A stretch of DNA of 64,000 bases from an uncultured Collinsella sp. (lineage in GTDB: Bacteria; Actinomycetota; Coriobacteriia; Coriobacteriales; Coriobacteriaceae), in NCBI GenBank assembly GCA_934646815.1, contig CAKUEW010000002.1:248001-312000 (forward strand), given 5' to 3'. Made by a program: the position numbers and the translations under genes. Below are positions 1 through 9,770 of the stretch, piece after piece. The notes below the pieces were generated by a model. It saw only the letters and a program-made list of their open reading frames with translations, had not been told where the DNA came from and did no database searches. How positions within the stretch are numbered: the stretch's first letter is position 1; each line of letters begins with the position of its first letter.

Positions 1-2027
1 GCGGTGTGGCCGGAGCCCATGAGCTTAAAGATCTCGGGGTCGTCAAAGGGAATCTCTTCCTCTTTGATGTCGATGCCAAAGTTCTTTTTGATGTTTGCCT
101 TGGCCTTGGAGATTACCGTCAGCGTACGCAGGCCCAAGAAGTCCATCTTGAGCAGACCCATGTCGGCGACGGTATGGCCCTCGTACTGGGTAATCTCCAC
201 GCCGCCCTTGGTGTCGAGCTTGGTGGGCACGTGCTCGTTGACGGGGTCACGGCAAATCAGAACGGCGCACGCGTGCACGCCCTCGCCACGGGTGAGACCC
301 TCGATAGAGAGCGCCGTGTCGATGATGCGGCGGGCGTCGTCGTCCTTTTTATATGCCTCGGCAAAATCGGGGTTAAACAGATCCTCTTTGCCGGGTTGTT
401 TGTCGAGCACCTGCTTGAGCTTGACCTTGGGGTCGCTCGAGACCATCTTGGACAGGCGCTGGCCCATGTAGACCGGGTAGTCCAGGACGCGCGCGGCGTC
501 GTTGATGGCCTGCTTGGCCTTAATGGTCGAGTAGGTGATGACATGGGTGACCTTCTCGGGGCCGTAGAGCTGGCGAACGTGCTCCACGACCTCCAGGCGC
601 CGCTCATCGTCGAAGTCCATATCGATATCGGGCATCTCGGTACGCTGCGGGGACAGGAACCTCTCGAACATCAGGCCGTTCTCGAGCGGGTCGAACGCGG
701 TGATGTTCATGGCGTAGGCGACGATAGCGCCGGCGGCCGAGCCACGGCCGGGGCCGACGCCGATGCCGTTGTCCTTGGCCCATTGCACGTACTCGGCAAC
801 AATGAGGAAGTAGGCGGCAAAGCCCTTGTCGCAGATGACCTTGTATTCGTACTCAAAGCGCTCTTTGATGTTGACGCCGCCGATCTCGCGCGTGGCCCAG
901 TCGTCGCCGTAGTGCTGGCGCAGGCCCTTCTCGCACTCGCGGCGGAACTGGCTCTCGTGCGTCTCGCCGGGATCGAGCAGCGGGAAGCGCGGCAGGATGA
1001 TGGAGTCCCAGTCCAGCTCCACGTAGCATTTGTCGGCGATCTCGAGCGTGTTGTCGCAGGCCTCGGGGCAATACGGGAACATCGCCCGCATCTCCTCCTC
1101 GGTCTTCATGTAAAACTCCGAGCCGGTCATGCGCATGCGGTTGGGGTCGTCAACCTTAGCGTTCATGCCAATGCACATAATGACGTCCTGCACGGGCGCA
1201 TCCTCGCGGCGCAGGTAGTGGAAGTCGTTGGTGGCGATAACCTTGACGCCCACCTGCTTGGCGATATCGATGAGCGTGCGGTCCATTTGCTCATCGGTCA
1301 GGCCATTATCGGTGGTGATGCCGTGTTCCTGGATCTCGATGTAAAAGTCACCGGGATCGAAGGTGTCACGGAAGGTCTCGGCCCACTTGATGGCGCCTTC
1401 CATATCACCGCGGTCGATGTATTTGGGAATGATGCCCGCGATACAGGCGCTCGTGCAGATCATGCCCTTGGCGTGGCGACGCAGGTTATCGAGCGTCACG
1501 CGCGGCTTGTAGTAAAAGCCCTGCACGGCGGCCTCGGAGACCGTCTGCATCAGGTTGACGTAGCCCTCCTGGTCTTTGGCCAGAAGGATCATGTGGTAGA
1601 GCTCGGGCTTGCGGTCGCGGGCGAGCGTCTCGTCCGGCGTAAAGTAGACCTCGCAGCCAAAGATGGGCTTGATGACCAGGGGCGGCTTGAGCTCGTCGAT
1701 GTTGCCCTTCTCGTCCCACATGGCCATGTCCTTAATGTACTGGGCATGCTCGCGCGGATTTGCCTCGGGATCGGGTTCCTCCAGCTCGTCGCGACGGTCC
1801 TTTTCCAAGAAGGCCTTATCGTGGCTCCAGGTTTTGTACTCGGGCGTGCTGTGGTTGACGGCGTCGCAGGCCAGCGCCAAATCGGGCACGCCATACATGT
1901 AGCCGTGGTCGGTAATGGCCACAGCGGGCATGCCCAACTCAACAGCGCGGTTGACCATATCCTGGATACGGGTTGCGCCGTCGAGCATGGAGAAAACAGT
2001 GTGATTGTGCAGATGGACGAATGCCAT
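1..2027 (-). CDS. dnaE: DNA polymerase III subunit alpha, N-terminal 675 residues (cut by window edge)
   Basis: Replicative C-family DNA polymerase. The protein opens with an intact PHP domain (HLHNHT metal-binding motif at residues 5-10). It continues into the polymerase core with GPGRGSAAG near residue 423 and the catalytic palm acidic motif PDIDMDFDD near residue 466. The thumb, tandem HhH and OB-fold regions lie outside the window, so the gene is incomplete only because of the window boundary. The ATG is preceded by GGAG at suitable spacing. It runs in the same direction as addA/addB but is separated from addA by a palindromic repeat. Family assignment is secure; DnaE rather than PolC is supported by the N-terminal PHP and the absence of an exonuclease domain. 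Confidence 0.97.
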   Translation of the reverse strand, partial: MAFVHLHNHTVFSMLDGATRIQDMVNRAVELGMPAVAITDHGYMYGVPDLALACDAVNHSTPEYKTWSHDKAFLEKDRRDELEEPDPEANPREHAQYIKDMAMWDEKGNIDELKPPLVIKPIFGCEVYFTPDETLARDRKPELYHMILLAKDQEGYVNLMQTVSEAAVQGFYYKPRVTLDNLRRHAKGMICTSACIAGIIPKYIDRGDMEGAIKWAETFRDTFDPGDFYIEIQEHGITTDNGLTDEQMDRTLIDIAKQVGVKVIATNDFHYLRREDAPVQDVIMCIGMNAKVDDPNRMRMTGSEFYMKTEEEMRAMFPYCPEACDNTLEIADKCYVELDWDSIILPRFPLLDPGETHESQFRRECEKGLRQHYGDDWATREIGGVNIKERFEYEYKVICDKGFAAYFLIVAEYVQWAKDNGIGVGPGRGSAAGAIVAYAMNITAFDPLENGLMFERFLSPQRTEMPDIDMDFDDERRLEVVEHVRQLYGPEKVTHVITYSTIKAKQAINDAARVLDYPVYMGQRLSKMVSSDPKVKLKQVLDKQPGKEDLFNPDFAEAYKKDDDARRIIDTALSIEGLTRGEGVHACAVLICRDPVNEHVPTKLDTKGGVEITQYEGHTVADMGLLKMDFLGLRTLTVISKAKANIKKNFGIDIKEEEIPFDDPEIFKLMGSGHT

Positions 2028-2125
2028 GTGATGAGCTCCGATGCGGGTTCGTGTTCTGACTGAACGATTTTACCCCACCGCCCGGACACCCACCGAACCT
2101 AGCCAAACCCACACGCCTCCTTCTG

Positions 2126-2193
2126 AGTTGCGGTGAAATACGGACTGATTGGCGGCTTTTTTGGCCAAAACAGTCCGTATTCCACCGCAAGTT
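2126..2193. repeat. Long palindromic intergenic element, family A copy 1
   Basis: Inverted repeat with arms beginning AGTTGCGGTGAAATA and ending in its near-complement. The loop is about 23 bases and one arm position is mismatched. The same arms recur at three other intergenic sites in this window (13218, 14744, 37300). It lies between addA and dnaE and could fold as a stable hairpin. The pattern resembles REP/REPIN-type elements; no RAYT transposase gene is present here. Confidence 0.85.
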
Positions 2194-2201
2194 GTTGGGG
2201 G

Positions 2202-5200
2202 CTAGAGGTTGTAGGTGACTACTTGGGGTTCGGCAAGCTCGATTAAGACAGCTGGGGCCGTCTGCTCCACGCGGACGAACTTGACGGTCACCGTCTCATA
2301 GCCCGCCTTGTGCAGAACATCGGCGTAGACGCGAGCCTGCAGGGCGTGCTTCTCGAGCAGCTGGTCCGGCGTCTCGTCCGGTGTGCCGCCCGTCTTGTAG
2401 TCGATGACCAGCGCGCGCGTCGGATCGGCCGGGTCGGTCGCCAGCGCATCGATAGCACCTTCGGCGTACGCACCGTAGCGTGCGATATCCTGATCCTCGC
2501 AACCAAACGAAAAGAACGGCACCTCGGCACGCACGCACGGCCACGCGAGAAGCTCGGCGCGAACCGACGACCTGAGCCAGCGATTCAGGGCGACGTCAAA
2601 GCGCTCGCGCTGATCGGCCGTCAGATGCCACAGGCGAGCCAGCGCATCGGCACGCTCAACGGGCAGCACATCGGCACCCATCTCGATGAGCCACTGGCAG
2701 GCGGCATGGAAGGCAGAGCCCAAAGCCATGGGATTGCCAACGGGTTCGACAGCGGCCACGTCCGCATCCGTCATCTCCGAGCCATCCGACTCCGCGTCAT
2801 CGCCGGCCTCGCCCATGGGCGCGCGCGCCTCGGCTGCACGATCCTCGCCCTCGGCATGCAGCGCCGCGGCGATCGACGAGTAGCTATACGAATCGCGCTC
2901 CGGGAACGGACACGTACCCATACGCACGCCGACCGCCTGGGGATACACGAGTTCAAACGAGTCGGGGACCGCGTCGGCAGGGCCGGGAACGGCCTCGCGA
3001 GCATCAGCCGCGGCACCTTCCGCTTCGGCATCACCGCGCACAAGCCTGCCCTCGGCATCCAGCGAAGCGTTGGCCTCAAACGCCTGCTCGCCAAACGTAA
3101 AGTCCGCCAGCGAGATAAGCTCGTAGTCGCCCGGCTTGGAGTTGTCGAACACCAGGCAATCGGCATCGAGCTGTGGCATTTCCAGCCCATCGGTCGGCAG
3201 AATGCGGCGCAGCACGTCGTAGGTCAGGTCGGTCTCGGCGTCGAAGGACGGCGCCGTCACTTTGCCGCGACTCACGGCGACGTCCATCGCCAGAATCACG
3301 AGCTCGCGCGCACGCGTCATGGCAACGTAGAGCAAACGAGCCCGCTCCTCGAGCGAAAGCTGCAGGTCGTCGTTGCGCAGATGAGCGAATGCCTCGGCGG
3401 GAGAGCCCGTCGCACAGACGTCCTCCATGAGCTCCGGCGGCAGCCACAGCGAGGTGCCCTTGCCCTTAAACGCGTGCTCAAACTGCTTTTTGACGTCGTC
3501 GCCCTTAACAAACGTACCATCCGCGAGCTTGACGCCGTCAAAGCGCGCCGGCAGGGCCACGACCTGCGCGCCGCCCTCGACACGCCCCATCTGGGCCGCG
3601 CCCGAAGACTTGCGCACGCCAAAGCATTCGCCGACCGCCACGACCGGGTATTCCAAGCCCTTGGACGCATGCACCGTCATGATGCGAACCGCGCCGTCGC
3701 CCTCCTCGTTGAGGGCACCCGGGGCCTCCTTGCCCGCCAGGAAGCGGTCGAAGGCCAGCGCGATGGAACGCGGGGAATTGCCGAGCTCAGCCTCTGCCTC
3801 GGCAACAGCATCGAGTGCCTTGAGCACGTTGGCGGCAATCGCTTTGCCCTCGGGGCCGCGCTGCGCCAGGCGCACGAACCAGCCCGAAGCGTTGACCACG
3901 TCGCGTGCAATCGCCGCAAACGAATCGCGGCCCACACGGCGAAGCGCATAGCGCAGCACGGCGCGGGCGCGCGTCACCAGCGGCAGGTCCTGCAGCCCCG
4001 GCACGTCGAAATCGCTCATGATGCCCGCATCGATATTGCGGCGCGAGGTCTCCCCCGTCTCGCTATCGAGCTTGGTCGCCAGCGCCAAGAACTCCTGGGC
4101 GCCGAGCGCAAACATCGGCGAGGCCAACAGCGGCATAAGGCCCTGCGCCGTATCGGCTGGGTTGGCGAGCGCGCACACCAGAGCGCGAACCGTCTGTACC
4201 TCGGCGGCTTGGGCAAAGACCGAGCCGCCGGCAATGACGCAGTCGAGCCCCTGGTCGCGGAAGGCTTGGGCATAGACGTCGGCATTGGTCATGCGGCCCA
4301 GCAGCAGCACCATGCCGCCCTGGGGCTGGCCGGCATCGGCAAGCGCGCGGAATCGCTCGGCGATCGCACGGGCTTTTGCCAGCGTGCGCTCCTGCGTGCT
4401 GCCGCCGGCAACAAAGATCGCCTGACGGCGCGAGGCGTCCGCCACCAGCGTGTCCTTGCGCCCGTCGCTCGCCTCAAGATCCAAAAAGCCTTGCATCAGG
4501 CCGCCGTCGTCACCGTCAAAGACGCGCGCCACGTAGCGCAGCACCTCGTCGTGGCTGCGGAAGTTGCGCACGAGCTTGACGAGCTCGCCAGCGGGAGCAT
4601 CGGCTACAGCAGGCGCCTCGGGCGGCGTCGACCCCACCTTGCGCTCCTGGCGACGGAACACCTCGACCTCGGCGCCACGAAAGCGGTAAATCGACTGCTG
4701 AGCATCGCCCACGGTGCACAGCGCGCGCTCCCCTGCGCCCGTCAGGTAGCGAATCAGGTCGACTTGCATCTGGTCGGTATCCTGGAACTCGTCGATCATG
4801 ACCATCTTAAAGCGGCCCTCGTACGCCGCCCGGATGGCCGGGTAATCGCGCAGGGCCTCATAGGCCATGCGTAGCAGGTCGTTGTTGTCGAGTGCGGACT
4901 GGCCGGCCTTGAGCGCGCGGTACTCCGCCTCCACGGCGCGGGCAAGCCCCACCAGCGCGTCGAGCGCCGGTCCGCCGCAAGCCAGCACGATATTGATAAA
5001 TGCATCGGCGGCCTCGGCCTTAAGCAGCTCTACCTGCTCCTTGGGGAACGCCTTGCTCGCCCGCGGCATGGCGCACGACATCATGACCCGCGCCGCATCC
5101 TCCATCGTTTTGCCGCTCGCCTCAAAGGCGTCGATAGCATCAAGCGCCGCCTGCGCCTTCTCGGTCGCGGCCTTGCTCGCGCCAAGTGCCCCGCGATAGG

Positions 5201-5831
5201 CATCGGCGAGCGCCGAGGTATCCGCCTGGCCGCGCGCCACACGCACGTCGTCCATGCCGCCCGGCAACTGACTCGAAAGCTCCAACAGCTCGCGCACCAG
5301 GCCCTTAATGGTGGTGCCGGCGCCAAACGGGCCGCCTTCGCCCGCCATGGGATACCAGGCGTAGAGCGCCTTGAGCGAAGCCGCGAGCGTCGCATCGGCA
5401 TCGGGCGCCGTCGCGCGGCCCAGCACATGCTCAACGGCCTGGTCCATAAGCTCGTCGGTATCGGTGAGCACCATGAACTCGGGATCGATGCCCAACTCCA
5501 ACGCGTGTGCGCGCAGGATACGCGAGCACATACCGTGAATGGTCGAGATCCACGCGTCATCGACCGTCAGGGCCTCCTCGTCCATGCCCTCGTCGATGAG
5601 CGCGCGGCGCACGCGGTCGCGAATCTCGGCCGCGGCGTCTTTGGTAAAGGTGATAGCGAGCACCTGGTCCAGGTGCTCGACGAACGGACCGGATTCGGGC
5701 GAGAGCGCGTAGACGATGCGACGCGTGAGGGTGAAAGTCTTGCCCGAACCGGCGCCCGCCGAGACAAACAGCGGACGGTCGAGCGTTTTGACGATCTGCA
5801 GCTGCTGCGGCATCAAAGTCGAAAGATCCAT
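2202..5831 (-). CDS. addA: AddA-type ATP-dependent helicase/nuclease (UvrD/RecB superfamily)
   Basis: Large subunit of a RecBCD-like AddAB complex for double-strand break end processing. At 1209 residues it has the family's usual length. Walker A is SAGAGSGKT (residues 24-32) and Walker B is DEFQDTD near 348. The motif around VMTVHASKGLEYP... class (here IMTVHASKGLEYP) lies near 717. A C-terminal RecB-like nuclease carries VIDYKTGG near 1142. The start is ATG with AAGGAGGG located inside the end of the upstream addB frame. The gap to addB is three bases, so the two are translationally linked. The nuclease and helicase motifs all look intact. Confidence 0.93.
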   Translation of the reverse strand: MDLSTLMPQQLQIVKTLDRPLFVSAGAGSGKTFTLTRRIVYALSPESGPFVEHLDQVLAITFTKDAAAEIRDRVRRALIDEGMDEEALTVDDAWISTIHGMCSRILRAHALELGIDPEFMVLTDTDELMDQAVEHVLGRATAPDADATLAASLKALYAWYPMAGEGGPFGAGTTIKGLVRELLELSSQLPGGMDDVRVARGQADTSALADAYRGALGASKAATEKAQAALDAIDAFEASGKTMEDAARVMMSCAMPRASKAFPKEQVELLKAEAADAFINIVLACGGPALDALVGLARAVEAEYRALKAGQSALDNNDLLRMAYEALRDYPAIRAAYEGRFKMVMIDEFQDTDQMQVDLIRYLTGAGERALCTVGDAQQSIYRFRGAEVEVFRRQERKVGSTPPEAPAVADAPAGELVKLVRNFRSHDEVLRYVARVFDGDDGGLMQGFLDLEASDGRKDTLVADASRRQAIFVAGGSTQERTLAKARAIAERFRALADAGQPQGGMVLLLGRMTNADVYAQAFRDQGLDCVIAGGSVFAQAAEVQTVRALVCALANPADTAQGLMPLLASPMFALGAQEFLALATKLDSETGETSRRNIDAGIMSDFDVPGLQDLPLVTRARAVLRYALRRVGRDSFAAIARDVVNASGWFVRLAQRGPEGKAIAANVLKALDAVAEAEAELGNSPRSIALAFDRFLAGKEAPGALNEEGDGAVRIMTVHASKGLEYPVVAVGECFGVRKSSGAAQMGRVEGGAQVVALPARFDGVKLADGTFVKGDDVKKQFEHAFKGKGTSLWLPPELMEDVCATGSPAEAFAHLRNDDLQLSLEERARLLYVAMTRARELVILAMDVAVSRGKVTAPSFDAETDLTYDVLRRILPTDGLEMPQLDADCLVFDNSKPGDYELISLADFTFGEQAFEANASLDAEGRLVRGDAEAEGAAADAREAVPGPADAVPDSFELVYPQAVGVRMGTCPFPERDSYSYSSIAAALHAEGEDRAAEARAPMGEAGDDAESDGSEMTDADVAAVEPVGNPMALGSAFHAACQWLIEMGADVLPVERADALARLWHLTADQRERFDVALNRWLRSSVRAELLAWPCVRAEVPFFSFGCEDQDIARYGAYAEGAIDALATDPADPTRALVIDYKTGGTPDETPDQLLEKHALQARVYADVLHKAGYETVTVKFVRVEQTAPAVLIELAEPQVVTYNL

Positions 5832-5834
5832 GGT

Positions 5835-8800
5835 CTACACGTCCCTCCTTACAAACGTTCCTTCGTGGTTATACGAGCAGCGCGCTTGAGCCGCCTGCGC
5901 CGATGTCGGGTCCACCGCCGCCACGTTGCCCGCCTGGAGCTCGCGCAGGCGCTCGGCGATACCGTCCTCCACGCGATCGAGCAGCGCGTCGAAATCCATG
6001 ACGCCGCCCTCGCTCGGAAAGCCCTTCTTAAGGCCCGGAATGCGACCGTCGCCGCGCTCCTCCTCGAGCAGCTCGACACTCGCGGCACCGCGCAATGCGG
6101 GCTTTCCGCCCTTGGTCGAAAAATAGAGCGCCGCGCGGGTATCCAGGTCCAGCGCCCGGCGCATGGCCTGCGCATAGATGAGCGCCTGCGTGTGCGGCGG
6201 CAGCCAACGCGGGTCGTCGATAGCGGCCTCTCCCGTCTTCTCGTCGCGCACCGTGGGGTCGGCGAGCTTGAATTCCTCAACGCCCGTGCGGTGCTTGTAA
6301 TCGATCACCACAGCGCGATTCTCGGCATCCACGTCAACGCGGTCGATGCGCCCGCCAAGCGGCCAGCCCGCGTACTCCACCTTAAGCTCGTTAAAGGCAA
6401 ACTCCAGGTAGCACGGGGCAAAGGGGGCAAGTGCCTCCGACTCGTAGGCAAGTACACCTTCCAGCTGCGGCAAGATCTCGGCCACCTGGCGCTCCTCCAC
6501 CGGCGAGAGCGGCACGAGCGGACCTTCGTTGCCGCGCTTGCCGGCATGCTCGGCCAACGTCTCGTCAAAGACCTCGTGCAGCAGCTCCTGCGCGCGCAGC
6601 AGATTCTCGGGCGTCACGCGCTCCATGCCCTCCTGAGGCAGACGTGCATGCAGGTGCTCCAGCACATCGTGGACAAAGTTGCCCTTCTCCATGTTGCCAA
6701 AGCCCGCATCGATGGACTGGGGCTTTACACGATACGACACAAACCAGCACAGCGGGCAGGTGGAATAGGCCTCGATCTGCGAGGCGGACGTCAGGCGCGG
6801 CACCAGCGGTGCATCCTCGCCTTCGCCGTCGCGACGACGAAGCACCAGATACGGCACGGCCTCGGCGCTCAAATGCTGAGGGGCCTCGCACGTCACACGT
6901 TCGCGCTTGAGTCCCTCGCCAGCGGCGGGGTCAAAGTCACCCACGATGTCGCCCTCGCCCACGCGGGACACCTTGGCAGTGCCAGCAGCCTCGGCATGCG
7001 CGCGCAGCTCGGTCCACACAGCCGCCGGATAGCACTCGCGTGCCTGACGGTCGTGCGTCACGCGGGCAAGTGCGGCGGGGCCGTTTGCGGTCTGCATCGA
7101 GCGGCCAAAACGCACGCGCAGCAAGGCCGCGGGCTCCAGCGTTACGCCGTCGCGACCGAGGTCTGTCGTCAGCGTGGCAAGCGGGCCCTCCTCGTGCGAA
7201 AGTGGGTAGCTATCCAGATCGACATCGGCAAACAGCACGGCATCGTAGCTGCAGGGGCGCAGCGCCGCGGCATCGGCAAGCGACACAAAGCGAACTTGGG
7301 CTCGCGGTGTGCGATTGACCTCGCGCGTATCGTAATCGTAGCCGGTGCTGCGCTTGTCGATCTTGGTGCGGATGCCGTCGAGCACCGGCACCGTCGACGC
7401 CTGCGAAACGTCGAGCGCACGCGTTTCGTTCATAAGGATGTCGATGGCATGACGCAGTAGGGCCATCTCTGCCTGACGGCGTGCCTGGCCGTCAAGACCT
7501 CCCAGCGCGCGGTCGGACAGTGCCTCGGCAACCGCGAGCATGGCCTTGAGCGCCGTGACGGGCTTGTCGCGCCACAGCGCCTGGAACACGTCCGAGACCA
7601 CGCACGGCACGTTCTTAAACCAGTTCTCATCGCTAGCGGCCTTGCGCGCACCCTTTACCTGGCCCTGCACGCTCTGTAGCAGGCTTTTGACGCCCGCGGT
7701 GGTCTTGTTGCGCGACAGGCGCATATTCTTATCGAAGGTGCGCGCACTAGCAGCATCGCCGCCCGAAAGCGGGCTATAGATCCAGTCGGTGAGCTCGGGC
7801 GCAGGCCACCATTCGGTTTTGGAGGCCATGCCATCGTCGGCAGCCTTCATGCGCTCGATCAGACTGGCAAGCGCCGTGAACTGCCTGCCTGCCATGGATT
7901 CCGAAAACGCCTTGAACTCAGTCGTCTCGGCCGCGATGCCTCGCGCGGCCAGGCGAGAGGCGAGCTCGTCAAACAGCTGGGGCGCCCGGGCAGACGCCAC
8001 GAGCACGCGCACGGGATCGGCGGAGGCTCCGGCGGCAACACCAGGCCTTTCGCAGGCTTTTACCAGGTCATCGATGGCATCCGTATAAGCATGGGCGCGG
8101 GCATGGGGGCCGGCGACTTCTATAAAGGAAGGCTCAGCGGTGGATGCGAGAACGGCAGCCTCGCGTGCCGAATCCTCGTCCAGTGGCGCAACCTCAAACA
8201 GCACGCCGCGAGCATCGAAGGCTGCGGCCAAGTCCTCGCGCATCGCCGTCTGCTCACGGGCGAGCAGCACGACGACCTCTCCCCCGTTGTTTGCCACGGC
8301 GGCCAGCAGCTCAAGCAAGCCGTACGTAAACGACGTGACGCCACGCACGCATACCGCGCGGGCGCATGCCGGAAGGTTGCGGGACAGCGCTTCGGCCATC
8401 ACGTCGGCCGCCACGCAAGGCTCAACCATGTCGCGGCGATCCAAGCCATTCGCGTAGGCGCGTAGCAGTTCAAATACGCGTGCCTCGGCATCGCTCTTGG
8501 GCTCCGTTTGGACGACGGCATCGCGGACGCGCTCGGTACCCGTCCCCGCCACGCCCGGCAGCACGTCGCGGGCCATGCGTGCGAGCATGCGCACCGTGCC
8601 CTGGCTACGCGAGAGCGGTTCCAGGTCGGCGTCGCTGCGACGATCGAGCATATCCGAGAACAGCATCTGACGCTGCAGGTTGTCAACAAAACTGCGGCCG
8701 TCGCCCAGCAGCTCCCACAACGAGCGCAACCAGGAAGAGGGCGTCTTGTAGTCAATGCCCAGCGAGACGCCGGCGGCAGCATCGTGGCGACACAGGTCGA

Positions 8801-8924
8801 GCTCGGCAAACGAAGGTGCCAGCAAAACGGCACGCCCATGACGAGCGACCAGGTCGCCCAGAAGCGCAGCCTCAGCCGCACTCAAATCCGTGCCGGCATT
8901 GGTGGTATAGATTCGAACAGGCAT
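5835..8924 (-). CDS. addB: AddB-type PD-(D/E)XK nuclease subunit
   Basis: Partner subunit of AddA, 1029 residues. The C-terminal nuclease shows GGRIDRVD followed by AVVIDYKHRTG (about residue 875), the PD-(D/E)XK signature. The N-terminal helicase-like part has no Walker A, so ATP hydrolysis by this subunit is not expected. Iron-sulfur type cysteines are atypical: a pair in YSTCPLCWF (about 723) and a single Cys in ARCSYNHEG at the extreme C terminus. Classical AddB has one upstream cysteine and a C-terminal trio. GGAGGACC precedes the ATG. The position directly upstream of addA supports the call; divergence from Bacillus AddB is substantial. Confidence 0.85.
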   Translation of the reverse strand: MPVRIYTTNAGTDLSAAEAALLGDLVARHGRAVLLAPSFAELDLCRHDAAAGVSLGIDYKTPSSWLRSLWELLGDGRSFVDNLQRQMLFSDMLDRRSDADLEPLSRSQGTVRMLARMARDVLPGVAGTGTERVRDAVVQTEPKSDAEARVFELLRAYANGLDRRDMVEPCVAADVMAEALSRNLPACARAVCVRGVTSFTYGLLELLAAVANNGGEVVVLLAREQTAMREDLAAAFDARGVLFEVAPLDEDSAREAAVLASTAEPSFIEVAGPHARAHAYTDAIDDLVKACERPGVAAGASADPVRVLVASARAPQLFDELASRLAARGIAAETTEFKAFSESMAGRQFTALASLIERMKAADDGMASKTEWWPAPELTDWIYSPLSGGDAASARTFDKNMRLSRNKTTAGVKSLLQSVQGQVKGARKAASDENWFKNVPCVVSDVFQALWRDKPVTALKAMLAVAEALSDRALGGLDGQARRQAEMALLRHAIDILMNETRALDVSQASTVPVLDGIRTKIDKRSTGYDYDTREVNRTPRAQVRFVSLADAAALRPCSYDAVLFADVDLDSYPLSHEEGPLATLTTDLGRDGVTLEPAALLRVRFGRSMQTANGPAALARVTHDRQARECYPAAVWTELRAHAEAAGTAKVSRVGEGDIVGDFDPAAGEGLKRERVTCEAPQHLSAEAVPYLVLRRRDGEGEDAPLVPRLTSASQIEAYSTCPLCWFVSYRVKPQSIDAGFGNMEKGNFVHDVLEHLHARLPQEGMERVTPENLLRAQELLHEVFDETLAEHAGKRGNEGPLVPLSPVEERQVAEILPQLEGVLAYESEALAPFAPCYLEFAFNELKVEYAGWPLGGRIDRVDVDAENRAVVIDYKHRTGVEEFKLADPTVRDEKTGEAAIDDPRWLPPHTQALIYAQAMRRALDLDTRAALYFSTKGGKPALRGAASVELLEEERGDGRIPGLKKGFPSEGGVMDFDALLDRVEDGIAERLRELQAGNVAAVDPTSAQAAQARCSYNHEGTFVRRDV

Positions 8925-9010
8925 GGTCCTCCACTTAAACCGTTCGCAATAATCGATGCATCCATCCTACCCGCCCACACGGACAGATTTGCCCCGCAGC
9001 GCCGAAAAAT

Positions 9011-9093
9011 GATCCCTTGGGGACGGAGGAAAACGGATCATCGAGAGGATCGGTTTAACCCGGTGATCCGTTTTCCTCCGTCCCCAAGGGATC
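9011..9093. repeat. Long perfect palindrome, family B
   Basis: Two 30-base arms starting GATCCCTTGGGGACGGAGG are exact inverted copies around a ~23-base loop. The core CTTGGGGAC is shared with the palindrome at 30411, and GGAGGAAAACGGATCA recurs singly at 30866-30881. It lies downstream of the yerC-like gene and upstream of addB. Probably a mobile or REP-like hairpin. Confidence 0.85.
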
Positions 9094-9118
9094 AAAAAAC
9101 CGCCCCCGGAGGGACGGT
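9094..9118 (-). terminator. Intrinsic terminator of the yerC-like gene
   Basis: On the minus strand a GC-rich hairpin (ACCG ... CGGT with inner CCC/GGG pairing) is followed by six T residues. It begins 28 bases after the stop codon of the regulator. Confidence 0.6.
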
Positions 9119-9145
9119 TCCAGTCGATTCGATTGTGGCTGTGAC

Positions 9146-9445
9146 CTACTCGCCATCCTCCAGCTTAATGAGGATCTTGCGATAGCCGCCGTACTCGCCG
9201 TTGAGCGCCTTGGACACGCGGCTCACTGTGGTGGACGAAGCGCCGGTGCGGGCCTGAACCTCAACATAAGGCTCGCCCTCATCCAAATACCGCGCCACCT
9301 GCAAACGCTGGGAAAGATCGCAGATCTCGCGCGGGGTGCAGATATCGGTTAAAAACGCTTGGATATCCTTCTCGTCGTCCAACAGGCTAAATGCGTGGAC
9401 CAGCTGCTTGACATCAGGCTTGTCAAACATGTTCTCGATATTCAT
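9146..9445 (-). CDS. YerC/YecD-type TrpR-related DNA-binding protein
   Basis: A 99-residue protein matching the TrpR/YerC/YecD family. The conserved TPREICDLSQRLQVA helix and the recognition segment TGASSTTVSRVSKAL (residues 67-81) form the Trp-repressor-like helix-turn-helix. In Firmicutes and Actinobacteria the family is a small DNA-binding regulator of poorly defined target. It stands alone, with its own terminator and a divergent neighbour. The Shine-Dalgarno is weak (GGCGGTG); the next internal Met (residue 6) would remove little. Confidence 0.85.
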   Translation of the reverse strand: MNIENMFDKPDVKQLVHAFSLLDDEKDIQAFLTDICTPREICDLSQRLQVARYLDEGEPYVEVQARTGASSTTVSRVSKALNGEYGGYRKILIKLEDGE

Positions 9446-9770
9446 CGATCACCGCCAAACCCGCCAAAAGGCATCGAAGTTGATACTGACATCGGGCATC
9501 GTTCGCCCGTAATATGCAATAAAACAATGCATGGGCCATTCGCCCGTAGCAGTGTAGCACACCACTAAACTAAAGCGGCAAGACTCTCTGCCAGCGGCAC
9601 GTTTTTAAGGACGAACGCCAATTTGAAACCAAATGCGCACGTAAGCTCCACGAATATTTGAGACAATGGGCGGCCAAACGAGGTCGCGCACCCGCACAAC
9701 CGTCTAAGTCGCTGCGACAAGCGCCCCTCGCACGTCGCAAACACACCCTGCGCAAGAAAGGATCCCCGTC
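9446..9770. other. Divergent intergenic region with direct repeat
   Basis: Promoter region between the yerC-like gene and the small membrane protein gene. A 10-base direct repeat TTCGCCCGTA occurs at 9502-9511 and 9539-9548, 37 bases apart, in the part nearer the regulator. It is a candidate autoregulatory site. No gene, RNA or terminator is evident in the remainder. Confidence 0.4.

Noticed and set aside
6..2063. Long plus-strand open frame opposite dnaE
   Set aside because: High-GC antisense shadow; the minus strand carries clear polymerase motifs.
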